Part shown: positions 54,628 to 63,437 of the stretch, piece after piece
Position numbering within the stretch: position 1 is the stretch's first letter
Layout: each line of letters opens with the position of its first letter
From: Pelomonas aquatica
GTDB lineage: Bacteria; Pseudomonadota; Gammaproteobacteria; Burkholderiales; Burkholderiaceae_C
Length of the DNA stretch: 64,000 nt
Reading direction: 5' to 3'
Assembly (NCBI RefSeq): GCF_026712205.1
Contig: NZ_JAPPUW010000019.1
Span: 28,183-92,182 of the forward strand
Made by a program: the position numbers and the translations under genes
The notes under the pieces: generated by a model
What the model was told of the DNA's origin: nothing
Databases searched by the model: none
The model's input: the letters and a program-made list of their open reading frames with translations, nothing else

Positions 54628-55928
54628 GCGCCCACCAGACTCAAGGCCTGGTCCAGATCCGCCTTGAGGTCGTCGATGTGCTCGATGCCGATGGACAGGC
54701 GGACGGTGTCTTCGCCGACGCCGGCCTTGTCCAGCTCCGCGGGCGACAACTGGCGGTGGGTGGTGGACGCCGGGTGCGTCGCCAGCGAGCGCACGTCGCC
54801 GATGTTCACGAGGCGCGTGAACAACTGCAGCGCATCCAGGAAGCGGGCGCCTTGTTCGCGGCCTCCCTTCACGCCGAAGGTGACGATGCCTGAGGCCTTG
54901 CCCGACAGGTATTTGCGCACCAGGCCATGGTCGGGATGCTCTTCCAGGCCGGCGTAGTTCACCCAGCTCACCTGCGGGTGCGTCTTGAGGTGGCGGGCCA
55001 CGGCGGTGGCGTTGTCGCTGATGCGGTCCAGCCGCAGGGCCAGGGTTTCGATGCCCTGCAGGATCTGGAAGGCGTTGAAGGGCGACAGCGCCGCGCCGGT
55101 GTTGCGCAGTGGCACGACGCGCGCGCGGCCGATGTAGGCCGCCGGGCCGAGCGCCTCGGTGTAGACGACACCGTGGTAGCTCGGGTCGGGCTCGTTCAGG
55201 CGCTTGAAGCGGTCCTTGTGCTGGGCCCAGGGGAACTTGCCCGAGTCGACGATGGCGCCGCCGATGCTGGTGCCGTGGCCGCCGAGGTATTTGGTCAGCG
55301 AGTGCACGACGATGTCGGCGCCGTGCTGGATGGGCCGGCTGAGATACGGCGATGGCACGGTGTTGTCGACGATCAGCGGCACACCGTGGGCATGGGCTAT
55401 GGCCGAGATCTTCTCGATGTCGGTCACATTGCCCTGCGGGTTGCCCAGTGACTCGACGAAGACGGCCTTGGTCTTGGCGTCGATGAGGGCGGCGAAGCTC
55501 TCGGGTTGGCGGTAGTCGGCGAACTTCGCGCTGATGCCGTACTGCGGCAGCGTGTGGGCGAACAGGTTGTAGGTGCCGCCGTAGAGTGCGCTGGAGGCGA
55601 CGATGTTGTCGCCTGCCTCGGCCAGGGTCAGGATGGCGTAGGTGACGGCGGCCTGGCCCGACGCCACGGCCAGCGCGCCGATGCCGCCCTCCAGCGCGGC
55701 CAGCCGCTTCTCCAGCACATCATTGGTCGGGTTCATGATGCGGCTGTAGATGTTGCCGGCCACCTTCAGGTCGAAGAGGTCGGCGCCGTGCTGGGCACTG
55801 TCGAAGGCGTAGGCGACGGTCTGGTAGATCGGCACGGCCACCGACTTGGTGGTCGGGTCCGGCGTGTAGCCGCCGTGCACGGACAGGGTCTCGAAGCGCC
55901 AGCTGTCGCGGGCATTGGGCTGGGTCAT
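54624..55928 (-). CDS. metY: O-acetylhomoserine aminocarboxypropyltransferase / cysteine synthase
   Basis: The 434-residue PLP enzyme has the MetY length and motifs: 'FETLSVHGGYTPDPTTKSVA', 'YSRIMNPTNDVLEKRLAALE', PLP lysine in 'ADIVVHSLTKYLGGHGTSIG' and 'GDVRSLATHPASTTHRQLSP'. It fixes sulfide onto O-acetylhomoserine to give homocysteine. It is 56 bases after the desulfurase gene on the same strand, with a good Shine-Dalgarno (AGGAG). This is a natural user of sulfide released from the encapsulin system. Confidence 0.93.
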   Translation of the reverse strand: MTQPNARDSWRFETLSVHGGYTPDPTTKSVAVPIYQTVAYAFDSAQHGADLFDLKVAGNIYSRIMNPTNDVLEKRLAALEGGIGALAVASGQAAVTYAILTLAEAGDNIVASSALYGGTYNLFAHTLPQYGISAKFADYRQPESFAALIDAKTKAVFVESLGNPQGNVTDIEKISAIAHAHGVPLIVDNTVPSPYLSRPIQHGADIVVHSLTKYLGGHGTSIGGAIVDSGKFPWAQHKDRFKRLNEPDPSYHGVVYTEALGPAAYIGRARVVPLRNTGAALSPFNAFQILQGIETLALRLDRISDNATAVARHLKTHPQVSWVNYAGLEEHPDHGLVRKYLSGKASGIVTFGVKGGREQGARFLDALQLFTRLVNIGDVRSLATHPASTTHRQLSPAELDKAGVGEDTVRLSIGIEHIDDLKADLDQALSLVGA

Positions 55929-55984
55929 GGAATTCTCCTGTTAGGCGATGCGTGAACTGAGCGTTGCGCAGATGGGCATGGGAC

Positions 55985-57778
55985 TCATGCGCGGGCGAGC
56001 CGGCGCACGACGGCGATGAAATGGTCGATCTCGTCGCAGCTGTTGTAGAACGCGAACGACGGCCTCACCGTGGCTTCCAGGCCGAAGCGGCGCAGGATGG
56101 GCTGGGCGCAGTGGTGGCCCGAGCGCACCGCGATGCCCTCCTCGGCCAGGGCCCGGCCGACTGCCGCGGTTTCGTGGCCGGCGAGCACGAAGCTCAGCAC
56201 GCTGGCCTTGTCGGCCGCGGTGCCGACGAGGCGCACGCCCGGGACGGGTCGCAGGGCTTCGGTGGCGTAGGCCAGCAGGTCGTGCTCGTAGCGGGCGATG
56301 GCGTGCAGCCCGATGCGGCTCACGTAGTCCAGCGCGGCGCCCAGGCCCGCGGCATCGGCGATGTTGCCGGTGCCGGCCTCGAACTTGGCCGGGGCCGGCT
56401 GGAACACCGTGCGCTCGAAGGTCACGTCGGCAATCATGTTGCCGCCGCCCTGCCAGGGCGGGATGGCGTCCAGCACCTCCTTGCGGCCGACGACCGCGCC
56501 GATGCCGGTGGGGCCGAAGATCTTGTGGCCGCTGAAGACGAAGAAGTCGCAGCCGATGGCTTGCACGTCCACCGCGAGGTGGGACACCGACTGCGCGCCA
56601 TCCACCAGCGTAGCGACGCCCTGGCGCTGCGCGATGGCCACCAGTTCCTGCACCGGCACCACGGTGCCGAGCGCGTTGCTGACCTGCGTGACCGCGAGCA
56701 GCTTGGTTTTCGGGCCGATGAGCTTCTTCGCCTCCGACAGGATCACCTGTCCCGTGTCGTCCACCGGGATCACGCGCAGCTGCGCGCCCTTGCGGGCCGC
56801 GAGCTGCTGCCAGGGCACGATGTTGGCGTGGTGCTCCAGGTGCGACACGACGATCTCATCGCCCGCGCCCACATGCTGCTCGCCCCAGGTGCTGGCGACG
56901 AGGTTGATGCCCTCGGTCGCGCCGCGCACGAAGACGACCTCGTCCGCCGAGCGGGCGTTGACGAACCGGGCCACCGTCTTGCGGGCCGCCTCGTAGGCGT
57001 CGGTGGCCCGTGCCGCCAGCGTGTGGGCCGCGCGGTGGATATTGCTGTTCTCGTGCTCGTAGAAGTGGCCCAGGCGGTCGATCACCGCGCGAGGCTTCTG
57101 CGTCGTGGCGGCGTTGTCGAACCAGACGAGTGGCTTGCCGTTGACGCGCTCCGACAGGATGGGGAAGTCGCGCCGGATGGCGTTGACATCGAAGGGCTGG
57201 CGCTGGCCTTGCAGCGCATGCTTGTGGGGAAGCTTACCGGCGTGGTGGCCATGCGCGCCGGGGTGGCGTTGCAGGTCCAGCACATACAGCGACGGCTGCT
57301 GGGGGGCGATGCCCGGCTCGACGAAGTAGTAGCCCGACGGCGTGGCCTCGCGCTGCTGAGGTGCGATCTGCTGCGGCGCGCCGAGCAGCTGGCCGCCGGC
57401 GCGGCCATCGAGGCCGGGCACGCTGGTCAGCAGCACGTCGGGCACGCCGTTGCCGGCCTGGGCATGCGGTGCGCGGGCGGGCGAGGGCCGGGCCGGCGCG
57501 GCGGCCTGGTCGGGGCTGGTGGGCGCGAGGTTGAGCCCGGGTGCTGCGGCGCCGAGGCCGGCGAACTGCGTCGTGGTGGCCTGCGGCAGCGGGCCGCCGG
57601 GCACGCCAGCGGGCAGCGGGTTGGCCGGCACGTTCAGGCCGCCGGCCGACTGCACCGGCTGGGCCGACGGCAGCGAACCTCTGTTCAGGCTGCCGAAGAT
57701 CTCGTTGGCCAGCCGGGCCAGCGAGGCCACGTCGAACGGGCTCTCGACCAGGTCAGCGGTAGGTGTCAGGGTACTCAT
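55985..57778 (-). CDS. encapsulin cargo cysteine desulfurase (SufS-like, long disordered N-domain)
   Basis: The 597-residue protein has two parts. Residues 195-597 are a group II (SufS/CsdA) desulfurase, with 'KPLVWFDNAATTQKPRAVID', PLP lysine in 'FFVFSGHKIFGPTGIGAVVG' and the catalytic Cys557 in RSGHHCAQP. Residues 1-194 are Pro/Ala/Gly-rich and mostly disordered. They contain short conserved blocks: 'ASLARLANEIFGSL' (18-31), 'GYYFVEPG' (149-156) and 'SLYVLDLQRHPGAHGHHAG' (163-181). This is the cargo-loading domain known for family 2A encapsulins. The start lies within the last 26 bases of the shell gene. Confidence 0.94.
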   Translation of the reverse strand: MSTLTPTADLVESPFDVASLARLANEIFGSLNRGSLPSAQPVQSAGGLNVPANPLPAGVPGGPLPQATTTQFAGLGAAAPGLNLAPTSPDQAAAPARPSPARAPHAQAGNGVPDVLLTSVPGLDGRAGGQLLGAPQQIAPQQREATPSGYYFVEPGIAPQQPSLYVLDLQRHPGAHGHHAGKLPHKHALQGQRQPFDVNAIRRDFPILSERVNGKPLVWFDNAATTQKPRAVIDRLGHFYEHENSNIHRAAHTLAARATDAYEAARKTVARFVNARSADEVVFVRGATEGINLVASTWGEQHVGAGDEIVVSHLEHHANIVPWQQLAARKGAQLRVIPVDDTGQVILSEAKKLIGPKTKLLAVTQVSNALGTVVPVQELVAIAQRQGVATLVDGAQSVSHLAVDVQAIGCDFFVFSGHKIFGPTGIGAVVGRKEVLDAIPPWQGGGNMIADVTFERTVFQPAPAKFEAGTGNIADAAGLGAALDYVSRIGLHAIARYEHDLLAYATEALRPVPGVRLVGTAADKASVLSFVLAGHETAAVGRALAEEGIAVRSGHHCAQPILRRFGLEATVRPSFAFYNSCDEIDHFIAVVRRLARA

Positions 57779-58676
57779 GGTATCTGCCCACTTCCACGTC
57801 TTCGAGCACGGCCAAGGCATCGTCGCTGTGCACCGCCAGCGAGCAGTACAGGCTGATCAGATAGCTGGCGATGGCATTGCGGTTGATGCCCATGAAGCGC
57901 ACCGACAGGCCCGGCCCCTGCTCGCCCGGCAGGCCCGGCTGGTAGAGGCCCACCACGCCCTGGCGCTTGTCGCCCACGCGCAGCAGCAGGATGCTGGTCT
58001 TGCCGTCGTTGACCGGCACCTTGTCGCTCGGGATCAGCGGGATGCCGCGCCAGGTCAGGAACTGGCTGCCGAACAGGCTGATGGTGGGCGGCGGCACGCC
58101 GCGGCGGGTGCACTCGCGGCCGAAGGCGGCGATGCCCAGCGGGTGCGTCAGGAAGAAGGCGGGCTCCTTCCAGACCTTGGTCAGCAGGTCGTCGAGGTCG
58201 TCCGGCGTGGGCGCGCCGGTGATCGTGGAGATGCGCTGCTCGTCCGCGACATTGGCCAGCAGGCCGTAGTCGGGGTTGTTGATGAGCTCGGATTCCTGGC
58301 GCTCCTTGATGGTCTCGATGACCAGGCGCAGCTGCTCCTTGATCTGGTCGTGCGGGCTGCTGTAGAGGTCGGACACGCGGGTGTGCACGTCCAGCACCGT
58401 GGCCACGGCGTTCAGGAAGTATTCGCGCGGCGCGGCGTCGTAGTCGGCGAAGGTGACGGGCAGCTCGGCCTCGTCGCGCTTGGCGCAGGCCACCTTCACG
58501 GCCTCGGGGTCGGCCACCTTGTTGAGGCGGTAGATGCCGGCCTCGACCGGGATCCACTGCAGCAGGTGGGTCAGCCAGCGCGGCGTGATGGTGGAGAGCT
58601 GCGGGACGGTCTTGGTCGCGTTGGCCAGCTGCCGTGCGGCGGCGTCGCCGAGGGCAAGCTGTGGGGTGTCAGCCAT
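57753..58676 (-). CDS. srpI: family 2A encapsulin shell protein (SrpI-like)
   Basis: The 307-residue protein has the HK97-type fold of encapsulins and the family 2A (SrpI) landmarks: an extended N-arm ('LGDAAARQLANATKTVPQLS'), 'ITPRWLTHLLQWIPVEAGIY', the E-loop region and the C-terminal 'GLSVRFMGINRNAIASYLIS' followed by 'YCSLAVHSDDALAVLEDVEV'. Sixty copies would form a shell of about 25 nm. The overlap with the desulfurase cargo gene (26 bases) and serine acetyltransferase upstream are the known family 2A arrangement for sulfur storage and handling. Confidence 0.95.
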   Translation of the reverse strand: MADTPQLALGDAAARQLANATKTVPQLSTITPRWLTHLLQWIPVEAGIYRLNKVADPEAVKVACAKRDEAELPVTFADYDAAPREYFLNAVATVLDVHTRVSDLYSSPHDQIKEQLRLVIETIKERQESELINNPDYGLLANVADEQRISTITGAPTPDDLDDLLTKVWKEPAFFLTHPLGIAAFGRECTRRGVPPPTISLFGSQFLTWRGIPLIPSDKVPVNDGKTSILLLRVGDKRQGVVGLYQPGLPGEQGPGLSVRFMGINRNAIASYLISLYCSLAVHSDDALAVLEDVEVGRYHEYPDTYR

Positions 58677-58721
58677 GGGGGATGGGCTCCGGGGTGGGTA
58701 AAAGGAAACGGGTGAGATGAC

Positions 58722-59657
58722 TCAGGCGGCCAGCGACTGGAAGGCCGAGGACGGGTCGCCGGGTGAGTGGGATTGAGAGTCGGCCTGTGCGATGCGGCTG
58801 CCGGGCGGCACGCTGTGCGTGAGCCAGACATTGCCACCGATGACCGAGCCTCGGCCGAGCGTGATGCGGCCGAGCACGGTGGCGCCGGCGTAGATGACGA
58901 CCTCGTCCTCGACGATGGGATGGCGGGGCTGGCCCTTGATGAGATGACCGTCGCCATCGGTCGGGAAGCTCTTGGCCCCGAGCGTGACGTTCTGGTAGAG
59001 CCGCACGCCGCGGCCTAGCACGGCCGTCTCGCCGATGACGACGCCGGTGCCGTGGTCGATGAAGCAGCCCGGGCCGATCTGCGCACCGGGGTGGATGTCG
59101 ATGCCGGTCTGCGCATGCGCGAGTTCGGCGATGACGCGGGCGATCAGTGGTACGCCCAGTCGGTAAAGCTCATGCGCCAGGCGGTGGCTGATCAGCGCAT
59201 GCAGGCCGGGATAGCAGAGCAGCACCTCGTCCACGCTGCGCGCGGCGGGGTCGCCCTGGAAGGCTGCGGTCACGTCGCTGTCCAGCAGCTCGCGCACGCC
59301 GGGCAGGCGGCGGGCGAAGCTGCTCACCAGCGTGGCGGCGGCGCTCTCGGCCGGCGGCTCGCCGCCGCGCAGGCGGGCTTCGTGGCCGAGTTCCAGCAGC
59401 ACCTGCTGGCGCAGCCGCTTGAGGGCCACGCCGAGGGTGTGGCCGACGTAGTGGTCCTCGCCCTCGGGCTGCAGGTCCGGCGGGCCCAGGCGCATCGGGA
59501 AGAGGGCGCCGGTCAGCTGCTCGACGATGCCCGCCAGCAGCTCGCGCGAGGGCAGCTCGCGGCCGCCGGTGTCCCAGCGCCGGTGGGCGTCGCGCCAGCG
59601 GCGGCGCGCCGTGCGCAGGCCGTCGACGATGTCGGTCAGGTCGTCAGCGCTGGCCAT
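58722..59657 (-). CDS. cysE: serine O-acetyltransferase (EpsC/SrpH type)
   Basis: The 311-residue enzyme acetylates serine for cysteine synthesis. It has a helical N-domain and a left-handed beta-helix of hexapeptide repeats: 'TGIDIHPGAQIGPGCFIDHG', 'GVVIGETAVLGRGVRLYQNV' and 'HPIVEDEVVIYAGATVLGRI'. The catalytic His is in FIDHGTG. The N-domain is of the longer EpsC type seen beside family 2A encapsulins. It starts with one-base overlap at the rhodanese stop (TGATG) and is followed 45 bases on by the shell gene. Confidence 0.93.
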   Translation of the reverse strand: MASADDLTDIVDGLRTARRRWRDAHRRWDTGGRELPSRELLAGIVEQLTGALFPMRLGPPDLQPEGEDHYVGHTLGVALKRLRQQVLLELGHEARLRGGEPPAESAAATLVSSFARRLPGVRELLDSDVTAAFQGDPAARSVDEVLLCYPGLHALISHRLAHELYRLGVPLIARVIAELAHAQTGIDIHPGAQIGPGCFIDHGTGVVIGETAVLGRGVRLYQNVTLGAKSFPTDGDGHLIKGQPRHPIVEDEVVIYAGATVLGRITLGRGSVIGGNVWLTHSVPPGSRIAQADSQSHSPGDPSSAFQSLAA

Positions 59658-60130
59658 CAGTCTTGCCGCCAGGGCAGGCTATGGAAGCGCCAGCCGTTGA
59701 AATGGCCGCGTTGCTGGTGATCGTCGCTGTCGCCCTCGAAGCCTTCCTGGATGTTGAAAACGTTCGCCAGGCCCGCCTTCGCGGCGGCCTCGGCGGCCAG
59801 GGCCGAGCGCTTGCCGCTACGGCACAGCAGAAGCACCGGCAGCTCGTTGCCCGACTTGGGGCCGACCTTGGCCTCCAGTTCCTTGACGAAGCGTGGGTTG
59901 CGGTTCAGGGCCGTGCCCGTGGCCCAGGCCACGTGCAGGCTGCCGGGCACATGGCCGACGAAATGGCGCTCCTCGGCGCTGCGCACGTCGACGAGGACAG
60001 CGCGGCCGGCCTGGACCAGCGCCCAAGCACCGCGCGGTGCGACGCTGCCGGCATACGGCAGCGCAGCGGCCCGGGCAGCCGCGCGGGCCTGGGTCAGGAC
60101 TTCGGGGGCATCTATAACTGAGGTGCTCAT
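59657..60130 (-). CDS. rhodanese-like sulfurtransferase
   Basis: The 157-residue protein is a single rhodanese domain with the active-site Cys103 in LLLCRSGKRSALAA and the 'VLVDVRSAEERHFVGHVPGS' motif. It can carry persulfide sulfur. I chose ATG 60130 because GAGG lies six bases upstream; an in-frame ATG 12 bases earlier lacks this. It is first in the encapsulin operon: rhodanese, serine acetyltransferase, shell, desulfurase, metY. Confidence 0.93.
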   Translation of the reverse strand: MSTSVIDAPEVLTQARAAARAAALPYAGSVAPRGAWALVQAGRAVLVDVRSAEERHFVGHVPGSLHVAWATGTALNRNPRFVKELEAKVGPKSGNELPVLLLCRSGKRSALAAEAAAKAGLANVFNIQEGFEGDSDDHQQRGHFNGWRFHSLPWRQD

Positions 60131-60362
60131 GTCGGGCCTCATGCGAAAACCGAGTGAGGCTAGGGCTCAGCCCTTCCTCAGCCAACGAAGCAAAACGCGA
60201 ACGTTTATGCGGTTTGCGCTTCAGAACCCGAGCAGCCCGGGCGACGCCGCCACGACACCGGCCGCCGCGGCCAGCAGCAGAGACAGGCACCGACAATCGG
60301 CTCATCCCCCTCTATCTGCAGTCCGTCGCACGCCGCTGGGGGGCTGCCGGGCCGGGAGATAT

Positions 60363-60386
60363 GGTGTGCTACATCAGCAACACACC
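60363..60386. promoter_or_regulatory. candidate operator of the GntR/ABC operon
   Basis: GGTGTG (60363-60368) and CACACC (60381-60386) are exact inverted repeats separated by 12 bases and end 11 bases before the GntR start codon. This is a plausible autoregulatory site for a YtrA-type GntR protein. No convincing -35/-10 pair was found around it. Confidence 0.4.
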
Positions 60387-60397
60387 TTGGAGCGCCC

Positions 60398-60751
60398 ATG
60401 ACTCCCACCTGGACAGACCAGGCGCCGATCTACCAGCAACTGGCCGACCGACTGGCCGTGCGGCTGCTGGACGGCAGCCCCCCGGAAGGCGAGGCCCTGC
60501 CATCGGTGCGCCAGCTCGCCAGCCAGTACCTCATCAACCCGCTGACGGTGACGCGGGCGCTGCAGGCGCTCAGCGACCACGGCCTCATCGAGCCGCGCCG
60601 CGGCCTGGGGATGTACGTCACGGCCGGAGCGCGCGGGCGGCTGCTGCGCCAGGAGCGCGAGCAGTTCCTGCAAAAGGACTGGCCGGCGCTGCGCGCCAGG
60701 CTCAAGCGCCTGGGCCTGACCGCCAAGGATCTGAACTGGGAGTCGACATGA
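60398..60751 (+). CDS. GntR-family regulator, YtrA subfamily
   Basis: The 117-residue protein has a GntR winged helix ('LPSVRQLASQYLINPLTVTR', 'LSDHGLIEPRRGLGMYVTAG') and only a short helical tail, as in YtrA repressors. These control the ABC transporter genes next to them, here an ATPase overlapping by ATGA and a permease. The 267-base region before it is shared with the divergent encapsulin operon. Confidence 0.92.
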   Translation: MTPTWTDQAPIYQQLADRLAVRLLDGSPPEGEALPSVRQLASQYLINPLTVTRALQALSDHGLIEPRRGLGMYVTAGARGRLLRQEREQFLQKDWPALRARLKRLGLTAKDLNWEST

Positions 60752-61617
60752 ACCTCATCGAAGCCAAGAACCTGACGCTGCGCTACGGCAACAAGACGGC
60801 GTTGAACGATGTCTCCGTGACCGTGCCCAAGGGCCGCGTCGTCGGCCTGCTGGGCCACAACGGCGCGGGCAAGACCTCGCTGATGAAGGCCATCGTCGGC
60901 CTGCTGCCGGTGCAGGGCGAGCTGGTGGTGCTCGGCCTGGAGCCGACGAAGAACCGCCAGCAGCTGCTGACCGAGCTGAGCTACATCCCCGACGTGGCCG
61001 TGCTGCCGCGCTGGGCCCGGGTGCACGAGCTGATCACGCTGATGAGCCGGCTGCAGCCCAAGTTCTCGGCCGAGCGCGCCCGGGCGCTGCTCAAGCGCAC
61101 CAGCGTCGGCGAGACGGACAAGGTGAAGAGCCTGTCCAAGGGCATGGTGGCCCAGACGCACCTGGCGCTGATCGCCGCCATCGACGCGAAGCTGATGGTG
61201 CTGGACGAGCCGACGCTGGGCCTGGACGTCGTGTCGCGCAAGAGCTTCTACGAGATGCTCATCGACGAGTGGTGCGACGGCGAGCGCAGCGTGCTGATCT
61301 CGACGCATCAGGTCGAGGAGGTCGAGGCGCTGTTGAGCGACGTCATCATGCTGGACGAGGGGCGCGTGGCGCTGGCCATCAGCCTGGAGGACATCGACCG
61401 CCGCTTCGTCGCGCTGAACCACGACCCGGCCGCGGCCGACGCGATGGCCGCCGCCCACCCGCTGCTGCGCTACCGCGAGCAGGGCCGCACGACGTCGCTG
61501 TTCGACGGTGCGCCGCCCGAGCATGTGTCCAGCCTGGGGCAGCGCGTGCGGCCCAGCCTGGTCGATCTCTTCATGGCGCTGACCCGCAACCCGGCGCTGA
61601 ACGGCAGGCAGGCCTGA
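60748..61617 (+). CDS. ABC exporter ATPase
   Basis: The 289-residue ATPase has Walker A 'GHNGAGKTS' and Walker B 'AKLMVLDEPTLGLDV'. The signature loop is 'SLSKGMVAQTHLALIAAI', where the usual SGGQ is replaced by SKGM, as in several YtrB-type exporters. The C-terminal 60 residues are an accessory domain. It works with the permease encoded 16 bases downstream. Substrate unknown; cell-envelope stress compounds are typical for YtrA-linked systems. Confidence 0.92.
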   Translation: MNLIEAKNLTLRYGNKTALNDVSVTVPKGRVVGLLGHNGAGKTSLMKAIVGLLPVQGELVVLGLEPTKNRQQLLTELSYIPDVAVLPRWARVHELITLMSRLQPKFSAERARALLKRTSVGETDKVKSLSKGMVAQTHLALIAAIDAKLMVLDEPTLGLDVVSRKSFYEMLIDEWCDGERSVLISTHQVEEVEALLSDVIMLDEGRVALAISLEDIDRRFVALNHDPAAADAMAAAHPLLRYREQGRTTSLFDGAPPEHVSSLGQRVRPSLVDLFMALTRNPALNGRQA

Positions 61618-61633
61618 ACTGGAGGAACAAGCG

Positions 61634-62500
61634 ATGAACACCCATATCCCCACCCTGCTGCTGCGCGAGTGGCTGCAGCACAAGCGCGGCTGGCTGATCG
61701 CCGCGTTCGCGCCGCCCATCCTCTTCCTGGCCATGCTGCCCTTCAGCCATATGGACGGCCGGCCCGAGGGTTCGCTCGAGATGTTCGCGCCGCTGATCTT
61801 CGTCATCAGCAGTTGCGCGATCTATGCCATTGCGCTGCTCGTTGCGCTGTTCCAGCTGCCCGGCCTGGCGCGGCGCGACGTGCAGGACCGCTCCATCGAG
61901 TTCTGGCTGTCGCTGCCCGGGCGGCCCGGCGAGAGCGTCGCGTCCACGGTGCTGGCGCACGCCTGGCTGGCACCGGTGGGCGCCGCCGTCGTCGGCGCGG
62001 CCTTCGGCCTGCCGATCGCGTTGTCGGTGCTGGGCCGCATGTTCGGCTGGGCCGACACGATGGCCCTGCACTGGGGCGAGGTGCTGGTGGCGGCGCTGCC
62101 GCTGCTGCTGCGCGGGCTGGCCGGCACGGTGCTGCTGACGCTGTGGCTGCTGCCGCTGATCTTCGTGCTGATGGCGGCCTCGGCCTGGCTCAAGCGCCTG
62201 GGCGTGCCGCTGGTGCTGGTGGGCGGCGGCGTGGCCGTGGCGGTGATGCACAACGTCTACGGCATCGATTGGCCGCTGAACGCGCTGCTCGACCTGAACG
62301 TCCGCATCAACCATGCGCTGCTGTACGACGGCCACGGCTTGGTGCGTGCGCTGCAGTCCGGCCTGGACCTCGGCGGCTACATGCTGCAGGACCTGGGCCG
62401 CTCGGCGGCGGAGCTGCTGTCGCTGTCCTTCGTCGGCTGGATGGCCGTGGCGGTGTCAGGTTTTGCGCTGGTGGTGGCGAAGCGCGCGCGCGGCGGCTGA
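61634..62500 (+). CDS. ABC-2-type exporter permease
   Basis: The 288-residue membrane protein has about six helices ('ILFLAMLPFSHMDGR', 'FVISSCAIYAIALLVALFQL', 'TVLLTLWLLPLIFVLMAASA') and a cytoplasmic segment 'RRDVQDRSIEFWLSLPGRPG' that is typical of ABC-2 exporters. It follows the ATPase and has a GGAGG Shine-Dalgarno. A terminator follows it. Confidence 0.88.
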   Translation: MNTHIPTLLLREWLQHKRGWLIAAFAPPILFLAMLPFSHMDGRPEGSLEMFAPLIFVISSCAIYAIALLVALFQLPGLARRDVQDRSIEFWLSLPGRPGESVASTVLAHAWLAPVGAAVVGAAFGLPIALSVLGRMFGWADTMALHWGEVLVAALPLLLRGLAGTVLLTLWLLPLIFVLMAASAWLKRLGVPLVLVGGGVAVAVMHNVYGIDWPLNALLDLNVRINHALLYDGHGLVRALQSGLDLGGYMLQDLGRSAAELLSLSFVGWMAVAVSGFALVVAKRARGG

Positions 62501-62521
62501 AGCCGCGGTGCAAAACGAACA

Positions 62522-62543
62522 GGGGGCCGACCGGCCCCCTTTT
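62522..62543. terminator. bidirectional Rho-independent terminator
   Basis: GGGGGCC-GACC-GGCCCCC with TTTT on the forward strand, and A-rich sequence on the other side, serves both the ABC exporter operon and the convergent ferritin-like gene. Confidence 0.85.
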
Positions 62544-62567
62544 CATCATCTGGCCGTCGATCGGCCG

Positions 62568-63437
62568 TCAGGCCGGTGCGCCGGCCAGGCCGTCGCCCGA
62601 CGGCGGCACGATGCGCGCCGCCATTTCCTTGCGGAAGCGGTTGAGCTCCTGCACGGTGGCGAAGCTGCGGTCCATCAGCAGGCTCATGTTGTGCAGGATG
62701 CGCTCGACGACCTTGTTCTCCCAGACGGTGTCGAACTGGATCTGCTTGTCCAGCCAGCGCTCCAGCCACTCGGGGTCGGGCAGGCGGCTCTGGATGGTGT
62801 CGCGCGGGAACAGCTTGGCGTTGACGTGCAGATTGGTCGGGTGCAGGGCCTGGGCCGTGCGGCGGGCGCTGGCCATCAGCACGCCGACCTTGGCGAAGGC
62901 CGCGCGCGCCTCGTCGCCGAACTTGGACATCGCGCGCTTCATGTAGCGCAGATAGGCGCCGCCGTGGCGGGCCTCGTCGCGCGACAGGGTCTCGTAGATG
63001 GCCTTGATGACGGGCTCGGTGTGCCACTCGGCCGCGCGGCGGTACCAGTGGTTCAGTCGGATCTCGCCGCAGAAATGCAGCATCAGCGTTTCCAGCGCCG
63101 GCGCGGGGTCGAAATCGAAGCGCACCTCGTGCAGTTCCTGCTCGGTGGGCACGAGGTCGGGGCGGAAGCGCCTCAGGTATTCCATCAGCACGAGGCTGTG
63201 CTTCTGCTCCTCGAAGAACCAGACCGACATGAAGGCCGAGAAGTCGCTGTCCTCGCGGTTGTCGCGCAGGAACATCTCGGTGGCGGGCAGGGCCGACCAC
63301 TCGGTGATGGCGTTCATCTTGATGGTCTGGGCCTGCTCGTCGGAGAGCAGGCTGGCATCGAACTTGTCCCAGGGGATGTCGCTGTCCATGTTCCAGCGCA
63401 CGGCTTCGAGTTGCTTGAACAGTTCGGGGTAAAGCAT
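62568..63437 (-). CDS. ferritin-like diiron protein (acyl-ACP desaturase-like)
   Basis: The 289-residue protein has two E-x-x-H motifs in helices: 'FFEEQKHSLVLMEYL' and 'LSRDEARHGGAYLRYM', with further glutamates in 'EWSALPATEMFLRDN' and 'HFCGEIRLNHWYRR'. This four-helix diiron pattern fits the ferritin-like/acyl-ACP desaturase superfamily. The exact reaction (hydroxylation, desaturation or other) cannot be read. A strong Shine-Dalgarno GAGGA lies eight bases before ATG 63437. It is convergent with the exporter genes. Confidence 0.87.
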   Translation of the reverse strand: MLYPELFKQLEAVRWNMDSDIPWDKFDASLLSDEQAQTIKMNAITEWSALPATEMFLRDNREDSDFSAFMSVWFFEEQKHSLVLMEYLRRFRPDLVPTEQELHEVRFDFDPAPALETLMLHFCGEIRLNHWYRRAAEWHTEPVIKAIYETLSRDEARHGGAYLRYMKRAMSKFGDEARAAFAKVGVLMASARRTAQALHPTNLHVNAKLFPRDTIQSRLPDPEWLERWLDKQIQFDTVWENKVVERILHNMSLLMDRSFATVQELNRFRKEMAARIVPPSGDGLAGAPA

